Made by a program: the position numbers and the translations under genes. From assembly GCF_037890695.1 (NCBI RefSeq), contig NZ_CP149571.1:4370001-4434000 (forward strand): a stretch of DNA of 64,000 bases. The letters are read 5' to 3'. Numbering within the stretch: position 1 is the first letter of the stretch; each line of letters opens with the position of its first letter. The notes below the pieces were generated by a model, which was not told the origin of the DNA, searched no databases, and was given only the letters and a program-made list of their open reading frames with translations. The DNA is from Aeromonas jandaei. GTDB lineage: Bacteria > Pseudomonadota > Gammaproteobacteria > Enterobacterales > Aeromonadaceae. Below are positions 6,976-16,083 of the stretch, piece after piece.

Positions 6976-9945
6976 TCACCAGTTGGCCTGCCACACCACC
7001 TTGTTGTGGGTGATGCGATCGCCCGCATTGGCATGATCCCCTTGCGGCCAGGTCGGATAAGCCTTGTAGGCTGCCGGATTGATGTTCTGGCTGCTGCAGG
7101 TCGCACCGCCCTCACCACCGCCCGAGCCCAGTACGGCCTCCGGCAGGGTCGGGAACTCGGCCTTGAGACCCGCGGTCTGGCTGCCACTGATGATGCGGAT
7201 ACCGCTCGGCACACCGGCGGCCGGCAGATAGTAGGTCATCGCCACTTCCACATCGCTGCCCGGCGTCCAGGCTTTCCAGGTCGGCAGCGTCAGAGCCACC
7301 TTGTGGAAGTCCTTCTCGTTGGCAATCCCGTCGGAGTTCTGGTTGCCGCCGCTCTCCACCACTTTCAACCCCATCCCGCTCTGGTCGGTGATGGTGTCCG
7401 AGGTAGAGGTGGGCACCAGGAACTCGATGCGGGCGCCGCCCGGAATGGTCTGGGTCGAGTTGTTGGTGAGCTTCAGGGTCGGGTTGATCGGATAGTTGGA
7501 ATCACCCTCCTTGAAGCCGGAGAGGCTCACCGCGATGTCGAGCTGGGCTGCAGGAGCCGCCAGATCGTTCTGTTTGGTGTTGTACTTGGTCGCCTTGGCA
7601 AACTTGTCGTAGGCGAGCGTGGTCAGGGTATCCCCCATGCCGTACTCTTTTTTCACCGGATCGTAGGCGTAGTCACCCGCCATCTCCCAGAACATCACGC
7701 CACCCAGACCACGATTGACGATGTAGTCGAGCTTGTGACCCATGGACTCCTCATCCTCGGTGGAGAGGAACACCTTTTTCTCCTCGTTCCACAGCCAGGG
7801 CGCATGAGCCTTGTCGTCGTAGTAACGGACATACTTGCCCTGCATCACGTGAGCCGGGTTGTTGGGATCCAGACCCCAGGCCTGACCGTAGCTCGGCATG
7901 GTGGTGATCCCCAAATCGGCTGCGTGCTCCAGGTTCTTGGCATGCCACATGGGGACGGCACCACCGCCGATCTCCTTGCCGTTCTTGTCCAGATCGTGCC
8001 AGATGTTGTCGATGCCGACCGCCCCGTTACCGCACGGAATGGTGCCGCCACCGGTACCCGGCTGGCAATTGCTCTGGCTCGGCAGTGCTGCCTTGCCACC
8101 CAGACCGTGGGTGCCACCGCTGACCCCCTGCCAACCGCGGGTGTAATAGGGTACGCCCACGTTGATCTTGCCGGCCGCCAGCGCACCACGGAAGTAGTGA
8201 GCAGACCAGGCGGCGTTGAGGTAGCCGATGCCGCCAAACTCTTTCTGGGTGTAGACGCCCCACTGCGCCAGCTCGGCGTCTGCCTTGTTGTCAAACAGGG
8301 CGGCGTTGTGGCCGACAAAGTGGTTCCAGGCACCGTGGAAGTCGTAGGTCATCAGGTTGACGTAGTCGAGGTACTGGGTGACCTGGAAGTTCTCCATGCC
8401 GCGCAGCAGATAGGCGGAAGCTGGCGAGGCGATGGTCAGCATGTACTTGCGGCCATCCTCGCTGCCCGCCGTATCCAGCTTGCTGCGCAGGGTCTGCATC
8501 ATCACCTTGTAGTTGGCAAAGAGCTTGCCGCGGCACTGGTTGGAGAGCGGGAAGTCGTTGGGGTTGCCCGCATCCTTCATGGAGGTGGGATATTCATAGT
8601 CGATATCGACCCCGTCAAAACCGTACTGACGGATAAAGCTCACCGCCGACGTGGCAAGCGCATTGATGCCATCGGTGTTGACCGAGCAGTCGCCCTTGGT
8701 GGTGGCGGTGTAGAAGCCGCGCGTATCGGCCCAGCCCCCGACCGAGATCAGGGTTTTCACGTCCGGATACTGCTTCTTGAACTTCGACAGCAGGTTGAAG
8801 TGCCCCTTGTAGGCGAACTCCGGATCCATCTCGGCACCCGGCACGCCATCCCAGGTCATCTTGGTCGCCGAGTCATCCACCTTGATGGTGTGGCTCTGCT
8901 CGTCCACCGCCGCGAAGGCGTAGTTGATGTGGGTGATCTTGCTCCACGGAATGTCGCTCACCAGATAGGCGGGCAGGCCATTCTTGCCGGTGCGCCACGA
9001 GGTGAAGTAGCCGATGACCCGGCGGGCATGGTCATCCCCCATGCACTCGTAGCCATCAGAACGATAGATCTGACGGATATCGCAGGAGAGGTTGCCACCG
9101 GATGGTGGCAGCGCGGCCTCCTCGACAGTGACGTTCACTGCCGCCGACTCGCCGACCAGATTGGTCTTGTCGGTAGCAACCAGCTTGAGGGCGGCACTGC
9201 CCTTGGCATCGGGTGTCCAGTTGACCTGCCAGGGGGCGGCATTGTCTTCCCCTACCTTCTTGCCATCGACAAACAGCTCGACTTTGGCCACATCGTTGTT
9301 GGCATCGGTGACATTGCCGCTCACCGCCACGCTGCGACCGAGCGTTACTTTGGCACCGCTGGCCGGGCTGCTGATGCTCACCTTGGGCGCCTCTGGCGCC
9401 ACCACGGCAGCAACGTTGAAGCTCGAATCAGCCTCGCTCAGTACCTTGCCATCCTTATCCAGCGCCCGCGCTTTCAGGGCGTGCGCCCCAACGCCCGCAG
9501 CACTCCAGCTGGCGCCCCAGGGCGAGGCGCTGGCCGTGGCAGCAAGCTTGCCGTCGATAAGGTATTCCACCCGAACCAGCGCCGTCACCGGGCCACTCAG
9601 GGTCACCGCCAGCGCAACGCTGGCACCTTCGTTGAAGCTGGCACCGGCAGCCGGAGAGCTGACGGCCACGCCGAGCGCCGGTGGCGGCACTTCACCGCCG
9701 TAGAGCTTCCAGGCATCCGCCCAGACCACCCCGACACCGGGTTCATAGTGATAGGGTGATGCCCCGCACCAACCCGAGTAGGGGAACTCTTTGCATTCAT
9801 ATAGAGCGCCGGCATTGCTGACGATGTCACCGGCTTTATAGGCAGTACCGGCCTTGTAGGCGGGATAGGCTGCCTGCGCCCAGGCGGGCATGGCAGCGAT
9901 GGCCACCAGCACGGCAAGCCGGCTGGGCCTCAGGAACTGTTGCAT
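6976..9945 (-). CDS. Secreted GH18 chitinase with Ig-like and chitin-binding modules, last 19 codons cut off by an in-frame TGA
   Basis: From the ATG at 9945 (GGAAG ribosome site) the product is 989 residues. Order of parts: signal peptide 1-25, a ChtBD3/CBM5-12 module 26-82 with the WCG/W signature, two Ig-like repeats (about 90-180 and 185-277), a GH18 barrel from about 308 to 735 with SVGGW and DGVDIDYE (catalytic Glu451), a beta-rich ChiC-like region, and a last chitin-binding module. A longer frame starting 15 codons upstream lacks a signal peptide and is disfavoured. The last module stops at VVWQANW followed by TGA. The same frame continues after it with TSSEPKTTDGSWKSVCSY and a true stop at 6919-6921, the normal end of this module. 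A TGG-to-TGA change (base 6976) therefore removes one tryptophan and 18 further residues. The catalytic domain is intact. A c-di-GMP riboswitch precedes the gene. Confidence 0.92.
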   Translation of the reverse strand: MQQFLRPSRLAVLVAIAAMPAWAQAAYPAYKAGTAYKAGDIVSNAGALYECKEFPYSGWCGASPYHYEPGVGVVWADAWKLYGGEVPPPALGVAVSSPAAGASFNEGASVALAVTLSGPVTALVRVEYLIDGKLAATASASPWGASWSAAGVGAHALKARALDKDGKVLSEADSSFNVAAVVAPEAPKVSISSPASGAKVTLGRSVAVSGNVTDANNDVAKVELFVDGKKVGEDNAAPWQVNWTPDAKGSAALKLVATDKTNLVGESAAVNVTVEEAALPPSGGNLSCDIRQIYRSDGYECMGDDHARRVIGYFTSWRTGKNGLPAYLVSDIPWSKITHINYAFAAVDEQSHTIKVDDSATKMTWDGVPGAEMDPEFAYKGHFNLLSKFKKQYPDVKTLISVGGWADTRGFYTATTKGDCSVNTDGINALATSAVSFIRQYGFDGVDIDYEYPTSMKDAGNPNDFPLSNQCRGKLFANYKVMMQTLRSKLDTAGSEDGRKYMLTIASPASAYLLRGMENFQVTQYLDYVNLMTYDFHGAWNHFVGHNAALFDNKADAELAQWGVYTQKEFGGIGYLNAAWSAHYFRGALAAGKINVGVPYYTRGWQGVSGGTHGLGGKAALPSQSNCQPGTGGGTIPCGNGAVGIDNIWHDLDKNGKEIGGGAVPMWHAKNLEHAADLGITTMPSYGQAWGLDPNNPAHVMQGKYVRYYDDKAHAPWLWNEEKKVFLSTEDEESMGHKLDYIVNRGLGGVMFWEMAGDYAYDPVKKEYGMGDTLTTLAYDKFAKATKYNTKQNDLAAPAAQLDIAVSLSGFKEGDSNYPINPTLKLTNNSTQTIPGGARIEFLVPTSTSDTITDQSGMGLKVVESGGNQNSDGIANEKDFHKVALTLPTWKAWTPGSDVEVAMTYYLPAAGVPSGIRIISGSQTAGLKAEFPTLPEAVLGSGGGEGGATCSSQNINPAAYKAYPTWPQGDHANAGDRITHNKVVWQANW

Positions 9946-10057
9946 ATTGTTATCTTCCTTGTTTTGTCTTGGCATTGGTGACCAAGGCAAAGCACAAGCG
10001 CAACCTGCGTGAAGGGAGGGAGACTACCGGCCATGGACTCGCCGCACACTGCCTCTT

Positions 10058-10153
10058 CACCCGGGGAAACCCCGCTATCTGGATCATCATCTGATCGGAA
10101 GACCGGAGGTATTGCGTCCCGGCATTTCAACCGGTTTGCCCTTTACCTGGGTT
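10058..10153 (-). promoter_or_regulatory. Cyclic-di-GMP-I (GEMM) riboswitch upstream of the GH18 chitinase
   Basis: Read on the minus strand, the region has AAAGGGCAAACC, a GC stem closed by a GAAA loop, then GGGACGCAAT and CCTCCGG. It finishes with AGATAGCGGGGT, the receptor arm seen in the Vibrio Vc2 aptamer. ACCC/GGGT ends can pair as P1. Differences from Vc2 are a U-U mismatch closing the GAAA loop and GCAAT where GCAAA is usual. It ends about 110 nt before the chitinase ATG, leaving room for an expression platform. Whether ligand turns expression on or off cannot be read from the sequence. Confidence 0.85.
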
Positions 10154-10170
10154 CCGTGAGGAACAAGCCG

Positions 10171-10199
10171 AGTATAGAAAGCATGCAGCCGAGTCTCAA
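10171..10199 (-). promoter_or_regulatory. Sigma-70 promoter driving the riboswitch/chitinase transcript
   Basis: On the minus strand, TTGAGA (10199-10194), a 17-bp spacer and TATACT (10176-10171) lie just upstream of the aptamer, so transcription would begin within about 10 nt of the riboswitch 5' end. Confidence 0.75.
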
Positions 10200-10390
10200 T
10201 CTTCATTCTCGGAGAAAAATATGTGGTTGCCAGCGGGATCACACTTTCCCACCACACCAACCGGTAAGTGTTTTATCAGTAATTTCAGAATGTTAGCCAA
10301 GTCAAAAAACGCCAACCTGCGCTCATTTGTATCCCGGTAATGTGCGTTGGCTCACTGGTACGAGATGCCGAAAATGTGACAATGCGCGCC

Positions 10391-10407
10391 CCTGGTCAGC
10401 GACCAGG
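10391..10407 (+). promoter_or_regulatory. Hairpin in the leader of the extracellular nuclease gene
   Basis: Perfect 7-bp inverted repeat CCTGGTC-AGC-GACCAGG about 40 nt before the exeM ATG. It could be an operator or mRNA-stabilising hairpin; nothing further can be said. Confidence 0.3.
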
Positions 10408-10445
10408 ACTATGGAAACACTGGCAAAAATAAAAAAGGAACACTT

Positions 10446-12632
10446 ATGAAAGGTACTCGCACCCTGCTGTCTCTGGCCGTGGGGCTGGCCCTCGCTGCCC
10501 CCGGCGCCCACGCAGCCTTCGTCTGCCCCTCCGATCCGGCGCAACTCACCCCCATTCCGACCATTCAGGGAACAGGCTCAGGGAGCCAGTTCGCGACCGA
10601 CACCGTGACCGATAAAAACGGCAACATCACGGGAAAAATCAGTCCGGGTACCTTCATGGTGCGCGGTGTCGTCACCACCCTCGGCCAGAGCCTGACCAAA
10701 GGCTTCTATCTGACTGATCCGGCGGGAGATGGCAACCCGGCCACCTCCGATGGCATCTTTGTCTATCTCAATGACAGCAAACTTGCGACCAACTACCCGG
10801 CCCTCAAGCCGGGGGCTGAAGTCTGCCTCGAAGCCAGGGTCGAGGAGTACTACGGCGGCACCCAGCTCAAACCCACTTTCGAGGCCAACAAAGCCCGCCT
10901 GCAGGTCACAGCACAGGGGTTGACGGTGCCGACCAGCGTATTGCAGGTCAATGAAGGGGAGACGCTGGCGCAGGCACTCAATCGCCACGAAGGGATGCGG
11001 GTACGGCTCGACAGCAGCAGCGATCTCCACCTGACCCGCAACTACGGCTTCGACTACAAGGTTTATCGCAACAACGTCGAGCTCTCCCACAAGGCGCCGC
11101 TGCTCAAGCCGACCCAGCTCCATATTGCCAGCAGCCCGGAAGCGGTCGCTCTGGCTGCCAAAAATGGCAGCAACCGGCTGGTGGTCGAGTCTGATTACAA
11201 GGCACCGGATGGCGTACTGCCCTGGTTCCCGGGCTGGGATGCCGATCAGGGCTATCTGCGTATCGGTGATCAACTGACCGGGCTGGAGGGCGTCATTGTC
11301 TACAACAAGGATGCCTTCCGTCTGGTGGTACCCAGCGATGTCACCCTGAGCACCGGCGCCCTGCTGCGTACACCGGAAGATGACCGCCAGCCGGCACCCG
11401 CCCGGGCCACTGGCAGCGATCTGCGGATTGGCAGCTTCAACGTGCTCAACTACTTCACCAGCCACTCCAGCATTGGCGGCGCGCTCAACGTGCTGTGCAA
11501 AGATCAGGCGGATGCCGACAACGCCAAAGGGTGCAACCGCGGCGCCAAGAGCCTGGCCGACTTCGAGAAGCAGCGCACCAAGATCGTCAACGCCATCACC
11601 GAGATGGATGCCGACCTGCTCGGCCTGATGGAGATGGAGAACAACGGCTTTGGCGACAACTCCGCCATCAACAATCTGGTGACCCGCCTCAACGAGCAAC
11701 AGAAGGATGCGAGCAAGCGCTACGCCTATGTCCGCCTGCCAGCAAGCCTCCTCACCAGCGAGAAATTCTTCGGTGGCGACGCCATCATGGTGGCCATGAT
11801 CTATCGTCCGGCCCTGCTCACCCCGGCCAGCGAGGCCAATGTCATCCGCATGCCGGAGCAGCGCTATACCACGAGTGGCGTGGCCAAAACTGCCGGCCAG
11901 CGCGATTCACTGGTACAGAGCTTTACCGTAGCTGGCAGCAAGGATCCGCTGACGCTGGTGGTCAACCACCTCAAGTCCAAGGGCTCGGGCTGCTATGAAA
12001 ACGGCGATGGCAAGACAGAACCGGCCGACCTGCAGGGCAAGTGTACCGAGTTCCGGGTGAGTGCGGCCAAGGTGCTGGGTGAAGCGGTCAGCAAGCTGCC
12101 GGGACAGGTGCTGCTGGTGGGCGACTTCAACTCCTACGCCAAAGAAGACCCGATCCGGGTACTGACCGACTACAACCCGGCCACCAGCGAGCGGAAGATC
12201 ATATCGGCCTCTCACACCTTTATCGGCGACCAGTCCTATGAACAGCTCGGTCGCGAGGTGACTCGCAACTATGGCCTGATCGATCTCAACGTCAAGTTCA
12301 ACAAGGAGAAAGCCATCTCCTACAGCTATGACAGTGAACTCGGTACCCTCGACTATGCCCTTGCCAATCCGGCGCTGGCCAGCAAGGTGGCGAACGTGGC
12401 CGACTGGCACATCAACTCCTTCGAGAGCAGCCTGTTCGAGTACGGCAACCAGTACACCGGCCCCCTGCTGAAATCGGATAATCCGTTCAGCGCCTCCGAC
12501 CACGACCCCATCATCGTCGATCTGAAAATGAAGGGTGATGCCGTCAAACCGGACCACGGCTCAAGTGGCGGTGGTGCACTGGGGCTCGGCCTGCTGGCCC
12601 TGCTGCCGCTGGCCTGGCGCCGTCGGCGCTAA
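10446..12632 (+). CDS. exeM: ExeM/NucH-family extracellular endonuclease with GlyGly-CTERM tail
   Basis: This 728-residue exported nuclease has a signal peptide at residues 1-23 (ending GAHA), an N-terminal beta-rich OB-like region, and an endonuclease/exonuclease/phosphatase fold from about 325 onward. The fold shows IGSFNVLNYF, MEMENNG, VNHLKSKG, VGDFNSY and a terminal ASDHDP, the usual catalytic Asp/His end. The last 25 residues are SSGGGALGLGLLALLPLAW followed by four arginines. That glycine-rich/transmembrane/basic pattern is the GlyGly-CTERM signal processed by rhombosortase and linked to type II secretion. The likely role is degradation of extracellular DNA for nutrients or biofilm turnover. 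The start has AAGGAAC before the ATG. It is divergent from the riboswitch-controlled chitinase. Confidence 0.9.
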   Translation: MKGTRTLLSLAVGLALAAPGAHAAFVCPSDPAQLTPIPTIQGTGSGSQFATDTVTDKNGNITGKISPGTFMVRGVVTTLGQSLTKGFYLTDPAGDGNPATSDGIFVYLNDSKLATNYPALKPGAEVCLEARVEEYYGGTQLKPTFEANKARLQVTAQGLTVPTSVLQVNEGETLAQALNRHEGMRVRLDSSSDLHLTRNYGFDYKVYRNNVELSHKAPLLKPTQLHIASSPEAVALAAKNGSNRLVVESDYKAPDGVLPWFPGWDADQGYLRIGDQLTGLEGVIVYNKDAFRLVVPSDVTLSTGALLRTPEDDRQPAPARATGSDLRIGSFNVLNYFTSHSSIGGALNVLCKDQADADNAKGCNRGAKSLADFEKQRTKIVNAITEMDADLLGLMEMENNGFGDNSAINNLVTRLNEQQKDASKRYAYVRLPASLLTSEKFFGGDAIMVAMIYRPALLTPASEANVIRMPEQRYTTSGVAKTAGQRDSLVQSFTVAGSKDPLTLVVNHLKSKGSGCYENGDGKTEPADLQGKCTEFRVSAAKVLGEAVSKLPGQVLLVGDFNSYAKEDPIRVLTDYNPATSERKIISASHTFIGDQSYEQLGREVTRNYGLIDLNVKFNKEKAISYSYDSELGTLDYALANPALASKVANVADWHINSFESSLFEYGNQYTGPLLKSDNPFSASDHDPIIVDLKMKGDAVKPDHGSSGGGALGLGLLALLPLAWRRRR

Positions 12633-12656
12633 CCGGCAACCTGCTTGAAAGTAGCC

Positions 12657-12684
12657 AAAAGCCCGCGATACCCGCGGGCTTTTC
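12657..12684 (+). terminator. Terminator of the nuclease gene
   Basis: AAAAGCCCGCG-ATAC-CGCGGGCTTTT type hairpin with a T-run, 25 bp after the exeM stop. Confidence 0.85.
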
Positions 12685-12751
12685 AGTTTTGGCCATTTGA
12701 TTTGCAAATGAAAGGCTGGAAAGTATGGGGAAAATAAATGCCTGAGAAAAC

Positions 12752-12782
12752 AAAAAGGCCACCGCAATGCGGTGGCCTTTTC
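12752..12782 (-). terminator. Terminator of the tRNA-Ala cluster
   Basis: Stem AAAAGGCCACCGC/GCGGTGGCCTTTT ending in a T-run on the minus strand, about 20 bp beyond the last tRNA gene. Confidence 0.85.
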
Positions 12783-12800
12783 GACTTTCTTTACGAAAGA

Positions 12801-12876
<76 letters not shown>

Positions 12877-12909
12877 GATGTGTGTGAATGACTGATGTCA
12901 CTCTGAATT

Positions 12910-12985
<76 letters not shown>

Positions 12986-13033
12986 AAATTCGGCACTGAA
13001 TGAATGGTTCTGGCGGCCATTCATCCTCAATAA

Positions 13034-13109
<76 letters not shown>

Positions 13110-13172
13110 ACAAAGGTCGGCCTGGGTGATACACACCGCACTGCCCTGGGTACTTCATTTCAATCAGGAACC

Positions 13173-13248
<76 letters not shown>

Positions 13249-13276
13249 TTTGATTCCAGATTGTTCGAGGAGAATT

Positions 13277-13352
<76 letters not shown>

Positions 13353-13397
13353 AACTCACCTCGGCGCTGACGAAGTTATCTCCGGCAACGGAGGCGC

Positions 13398-13426
13398 ATG
13401 ATAGGCATCACCCGCTTCAGTGTCAA
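13398..13426 (-). promoter_or_regulatory. Strong sigma-70 promoter of the tRNA-Ala operon with GC-rich discriminator
   Basis: On the minus strand TTGACA (13426-13421) is followed by exactly 17 bp and TATCAT (13403-13398). Next comes the GC-rich discriminator GCGCCTCC, the hallmark of stable-RNA promoters subject to ppGpp/stringent control. Confidence 0.88.
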
Positions 13427-13708
13427 CCCTAAAATCACCCCGATTGGCGCGTTTAATCAAAATTGCAGCAAGTCGTTGTTTTTATCGACTAAATGCCGCA
13501 ATCCGGCCATTTAACCGGCACTTTGGCGTGCTGCTCGCAACACCACAGCCTCGGCCGCCACTCACCCAGTCATGACGACAGGAGAAGCCGCACTACGAGA
13601 TGGCAAGGCAGAAGCGCCCAGCAGGAGGCGGTTCAAGAAAGCCTTTCCATAAAGAGGATTGAATTTGAAAACCCTTTCCATGATTTATGTAAATTTACAA
13701 CACACAAA

Positions 13709-13724
13709 GTTGATCTGGCTCACA
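13709..13724 (+). promoter_or_regulatory. CRP-like operator, distal site
   Basis: GTTGATCTGGCTCACA matches 12 of 16 positions of the CRP consensus (TGTGA-N6-TCACA with its usual central bases). It lies 87 bp upstream of the 39-residue ORF. Confidence 0.5.
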
Positions 13725-13743
13725 AATAGCCATAGGATCAAAC

Positions 13744-13759
13744 CGTGACCCAGGTCACA
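13744..13759 (+). promoter_or_regulatory. CRP-like operator, proximal site
   Basis: CGTGACCCAGGTCACA has both half-sites (GTGA/TCAC) at the right 6-bp spacing and is 35 bp from the distal site. The pair lies between the tRNA promoter and the 39-residue ORF. Only the ORF lies downstream in the usual activation geometry. Confidence 0.55.
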
Positions 13760-13795
13760 CAAAGCAATAAACCAACAGAGATATGAGGTGAAACC

Positions 13796-13915
13796 ATGTT
13801 CGAGAATCTGGCAGTTCTGTTCCACCTGCGCGGTGCAACCAGAAAAAGCGGCGTAGTCGAGAAAGATACCTACGCTCCGTCCACCCGTGAATACTACTTC
13901 CGCTACGGCAAGTAA
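13796..13915 (+). CDS. Uncharacterised 39-residue protein
   Basis: The ORF runs from an ATG preceded by GAGGTG at good distance to a TAA and encodes 39 residues, beginning MFENLAVLFHLRG and ending TREYYFRYGK. The first 12 residues are amphipathic/hydrophobic; the remainder is polar with many aromatic and basic residues and no cysteine. The ribosome site, two CRP-like operators upstream and a terminator hairpin about 125 bp downstream argue for a real gene rather than chance. I do not recognise the family, and function is unknown. It is isolated between the tRNA-Ala operon and the chitinase operon. Confidence 0.6.
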   Translation: MFENLAVLFHLRGATRKSGVVEKDTYAPSTREYYFRYGK

Positions 13916-14040
13916 TTGCTGAAAGCCTTTCACGGAAAACGTAATAAAACTACAACACACATCATCACACAGCCCTCTCGAGGCGCTGTCCTGTCCGGGC
14001 CAGATGTTCCACGGCCAAACCTGAACTCCACCAAACAAGA

Positions 14041-14066
14041 ATGGGGCCCGCAGGCCCCATCTTTTA
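14041..14066. terminator. Terminator between the 39-residue ORF and the GH19 gene
   Basis: ATGGGGCC-CGCA-GGCCCCAT followed on the plus strand by CTTTTATT. It can end both the small plus-strand gene and the minus-strand chitinase operon. Confidence 0.75.
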
Positions 14067-14087
14067 TTGCTTCGGCTTAATGCCGGA

Positions 14088-16004
14088 TCACAGCTTGATC
14101 CAGGCATCACTCCACGCGGTTCCCTTGCCCGGCTCATAAGCCCAGGCGGCACCGGCGCACCAGCCGGTGTAGGGGTGCGGTTTGCACTCGTAGCTGGCAC
14201 CGCCGTTGCTGACCCGCTCGCCCGCCTTGTAGGGAGTCCCCTCTTTATAGGCCGGATAGTCAGGCGGCGTTACGCCCCCCTCCTCTCCTTTCACCAGCAG
14301 GCTATGGGTGGTGCTGCGGCTCAGATTACCTTCATCTGTGACCGTCAGTTTGATCTCCAGCCTGGTATCGCTGGCCGGCTTGGGCAGGGTCAACTCCAGC
14401 GTCACCTGATCCAGCGCAGGCGCAGAGGCACCGGCCGGGATAGTCCAGGCATAAGTGAGCGGCTTGCCTTCCGGATCGCTGGAGTGCTGGCCGGAGAGGG
14501 TCACCTTGCTGCCACCTTCGGCCTGCGCCGGGCCGGTGATATTGGCCACCGGCGGCAGGTTGGTGCCACCGCCGTTATCCTCGATCACCACCTCCGGATA
14601 GAAGTGCTGAACACAGCGGCTGTAATCTCCCTCCTTGAAGGCGCTGAAACGGGTCTGGTAACCCACCAGCTTGCACGCGTAACTCTTGCCGCCGTTGGGG
14701 TTCTCTGCCACATAGCTCCAGTCCTGCTCCCAGTAGATGGGCAGGGCACCGGCGCCCTTGTCGTCAAACACCTTCATGTTCTTGCAACCCAGCACCTCGT
14801 CGGATGGCACCGCCACCCCGAGGTAGTTGGCAAACTCGCGGTAGTAGTTGATGCGGTTCTGGGACTGGGCGTGCTCGACCGGGCCACCGCACTCCACCCC
14901 ACCGTTGATGATCTGGGTGGTGACCCCGAAGCCCGGCACCAGACCGTTCTGCTTGTCATGGTCATTCGGCTGCCAGGTGCCATCGATGACATGGAGCATG
15001 GAGGGCTTGGGCGGCTGCGGATAGGTATAGAAGAACACCGCGCTGGCCAGGTTCAGCCAGGTGTCGGCCACCAGATCGGGACGGTCGAGCAGGGTGCGCA
15101 CCGTACCGAACATCGCCTCGGAGAAGGGGCCGTAGTTGTAGTTGTAGGAGAGCTGTTTGGCGCCGCGACCAAAGTAGCTCTTGAACTCGCCATTGTCGAA
15201 AGTACCGCACGGCCACTGCTGACCCTGCCACACATCGGGACGGCACTCTGCGTTGTAACCGCCGCGCATGGTCTCATTCCATCCCATCTCGCGCACGTAG
15301 ACCAGCGCCTGACGCCACTCGGCTTCCGGGCGCCAGTTTTCATGGCCACCAGTCTCCTGGGCGAAGTGGGCGAACATGGTTGCCAACGTCTTGCGGCAGA
15401 TGGCATCGGCATCGCGGCCGTCGCTGTAGTCGCTGCACAGGGCCGGGAACTTGGCCGCCGCCTGCAGCAGGCCGCGATAGGTGTACTCGGGGGCGCGCAG
15501 CGGGAAGAGGTAGTTGAACTGGCTCTCGCTCAGCAGGCTTTCAACCCGCTTGACGTTGCCCGGGTTGTCGGCACGGCCCGGCTGCACTGCCTCGACCACC
15601 AGATTGTCCCGGGTAGCGATGGAGGCCTTGACCGCTTCCATCGCCGGGAAGTCGGTCAGCGCCTTCTCTTTGGCATCCAGCTCGGCCTGGCTCATATAGA
15701 CGGGGGTGGTGCTGCCATCCGGCGGGGTAGGTGTCGGCGGATTGGGCTTGTCATCGCCGCCGGTATCCGGCGGAGTCACTTCCCCTTCGCCGACAAGCTT
15801 CCACGGGGTATCCCACTCATTGGCGGCCGCCATGCCCGGAGTCTGACCCGGGTTGACCCACCATTTGGCCTCGAAAACCTGGCCGTTGTAATTGACCTGG
15901 CTGCCGCCCGGGTAGGATTTGTTGATGTCGTATGCCTCGGCCGCCCACAGGTGGCCGCTCAGCATCAAGCCGGCAAGCAGAAGGGATATGCGATTTTTTT
16001 TCAT
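14088..16004 (-). CDS. Secreted GH19 chitinase with chitin-binding and PKD modules
   Basis: The 638-residue product has a signal peptide at 1-21, an N-terminal ChtBD3 module (about 24-70: AKWWVNPG and TPWKL), a Pro/Thr/Gly linker (75-100), and a GH19 lysozyme-fold catalytic domain at about 150-420. It carries FAHFAQETGGHE (proton donor Glu217), YFGRGAKQLSYNYNYG, and the Asn/Gly-rich INGGVECGG. A PKD domain (about 488-575) and a last chitin-binding module (about 585-638: WCAGAAWAYEPG) follow. GH19 enzymes invert chitin bonds and often have antifungal activity. It is the last gene of the run chiA, M66 protease, GH19 (79-bp gap to the protease), so it may share the riboswitch-controlled transcript. 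Confidence 0.93.
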   Translation of the reverse strand: MKKNRISLLLAGLMLSGHLWAAEAYDINKSYPGGSQVNYNGQVFEAKWWVNPGQTPGMAAANEWDTPWKLVGEGEVTPPDTGGDDKPNPPTPTPPDGSTTPVYMSQAELDAKEKALTDFPAMEAVKASIATRDNLVVEAVQPGRADNPGNVKRVESLLSESQFNYLFPLRAPEYTYRGLLQAAAKFPALCSDYSDGRDADAICRKTLATMFAHFAQETGGHENWRPEAEWRQALVYVREMGWNETMRGGYNAECRPDVWQGQQWPCGTFDNGEFKSYFGRGAKQLSYNYNYGPFSEAMFGTVRTLLDRPDLVADTWLNLASAVFFYTYPQPPKPSMLHVIDGTWQPNDHDKQNGLVPGFGVTTQIINGGVECGGPVEHAQSQNRINYYREFANYLGVAVPSDEVLGCKNMKVFDDKGAGALPIYWEQDWSYVAENPNGGKSYACKLVGYQTRFSAFKEGDYSRCVQHFYPEVVIEDNGGGTNLPPVANITGPAQAEGGSKVTLSGQHSSDPEGKPLTYAWTIPAGASAPALDQVTLELTLPKPASDTRLEIKLTVTDEGNLSRSTTHSLLVKGEEGGVTPPDYPAYKEGTPYKAGERVSNGGASYECKPHPYTGWCAGAAWAYEPGKGTAWSDAWIKL

Positions 16005-16039
16005 TATTGTTGCTCTCTGTCTAGGTTTTCAGCAGAAAA

Positions 16040-16066
16040 GGTGGGGCCTCATAAGACCCCGCCACC
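16040..16066 (-). other. Intergenic hairpin between M66 protease and GH19 chitinase
   Basis: GGTGGGG pairs with CCCC-GCCACC across a 10-nt loop with a bulge; no T-run follows. More likely an attenuating or mRNA-protecting hairpin than a full terminator. Confidence 0.35.
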
Positions 16067-16083
16067 ATCATAGGGATCCCGGC

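Noticed and set aside
7006..9759. A 917-codon open frame on the plus strand
   Set aside because: It is antisense to the GH18 chitinase, has no ribosome site or recognisable motif, and arises from the GC-rich codon bias of the real gene.
14067..16073. 668-codon plus-strand frame opposite the GH19 chitinase
   Set aside because: Antisense shadow of a gene with a signal peptide, catalytic motifs and binding modules; no start signals.
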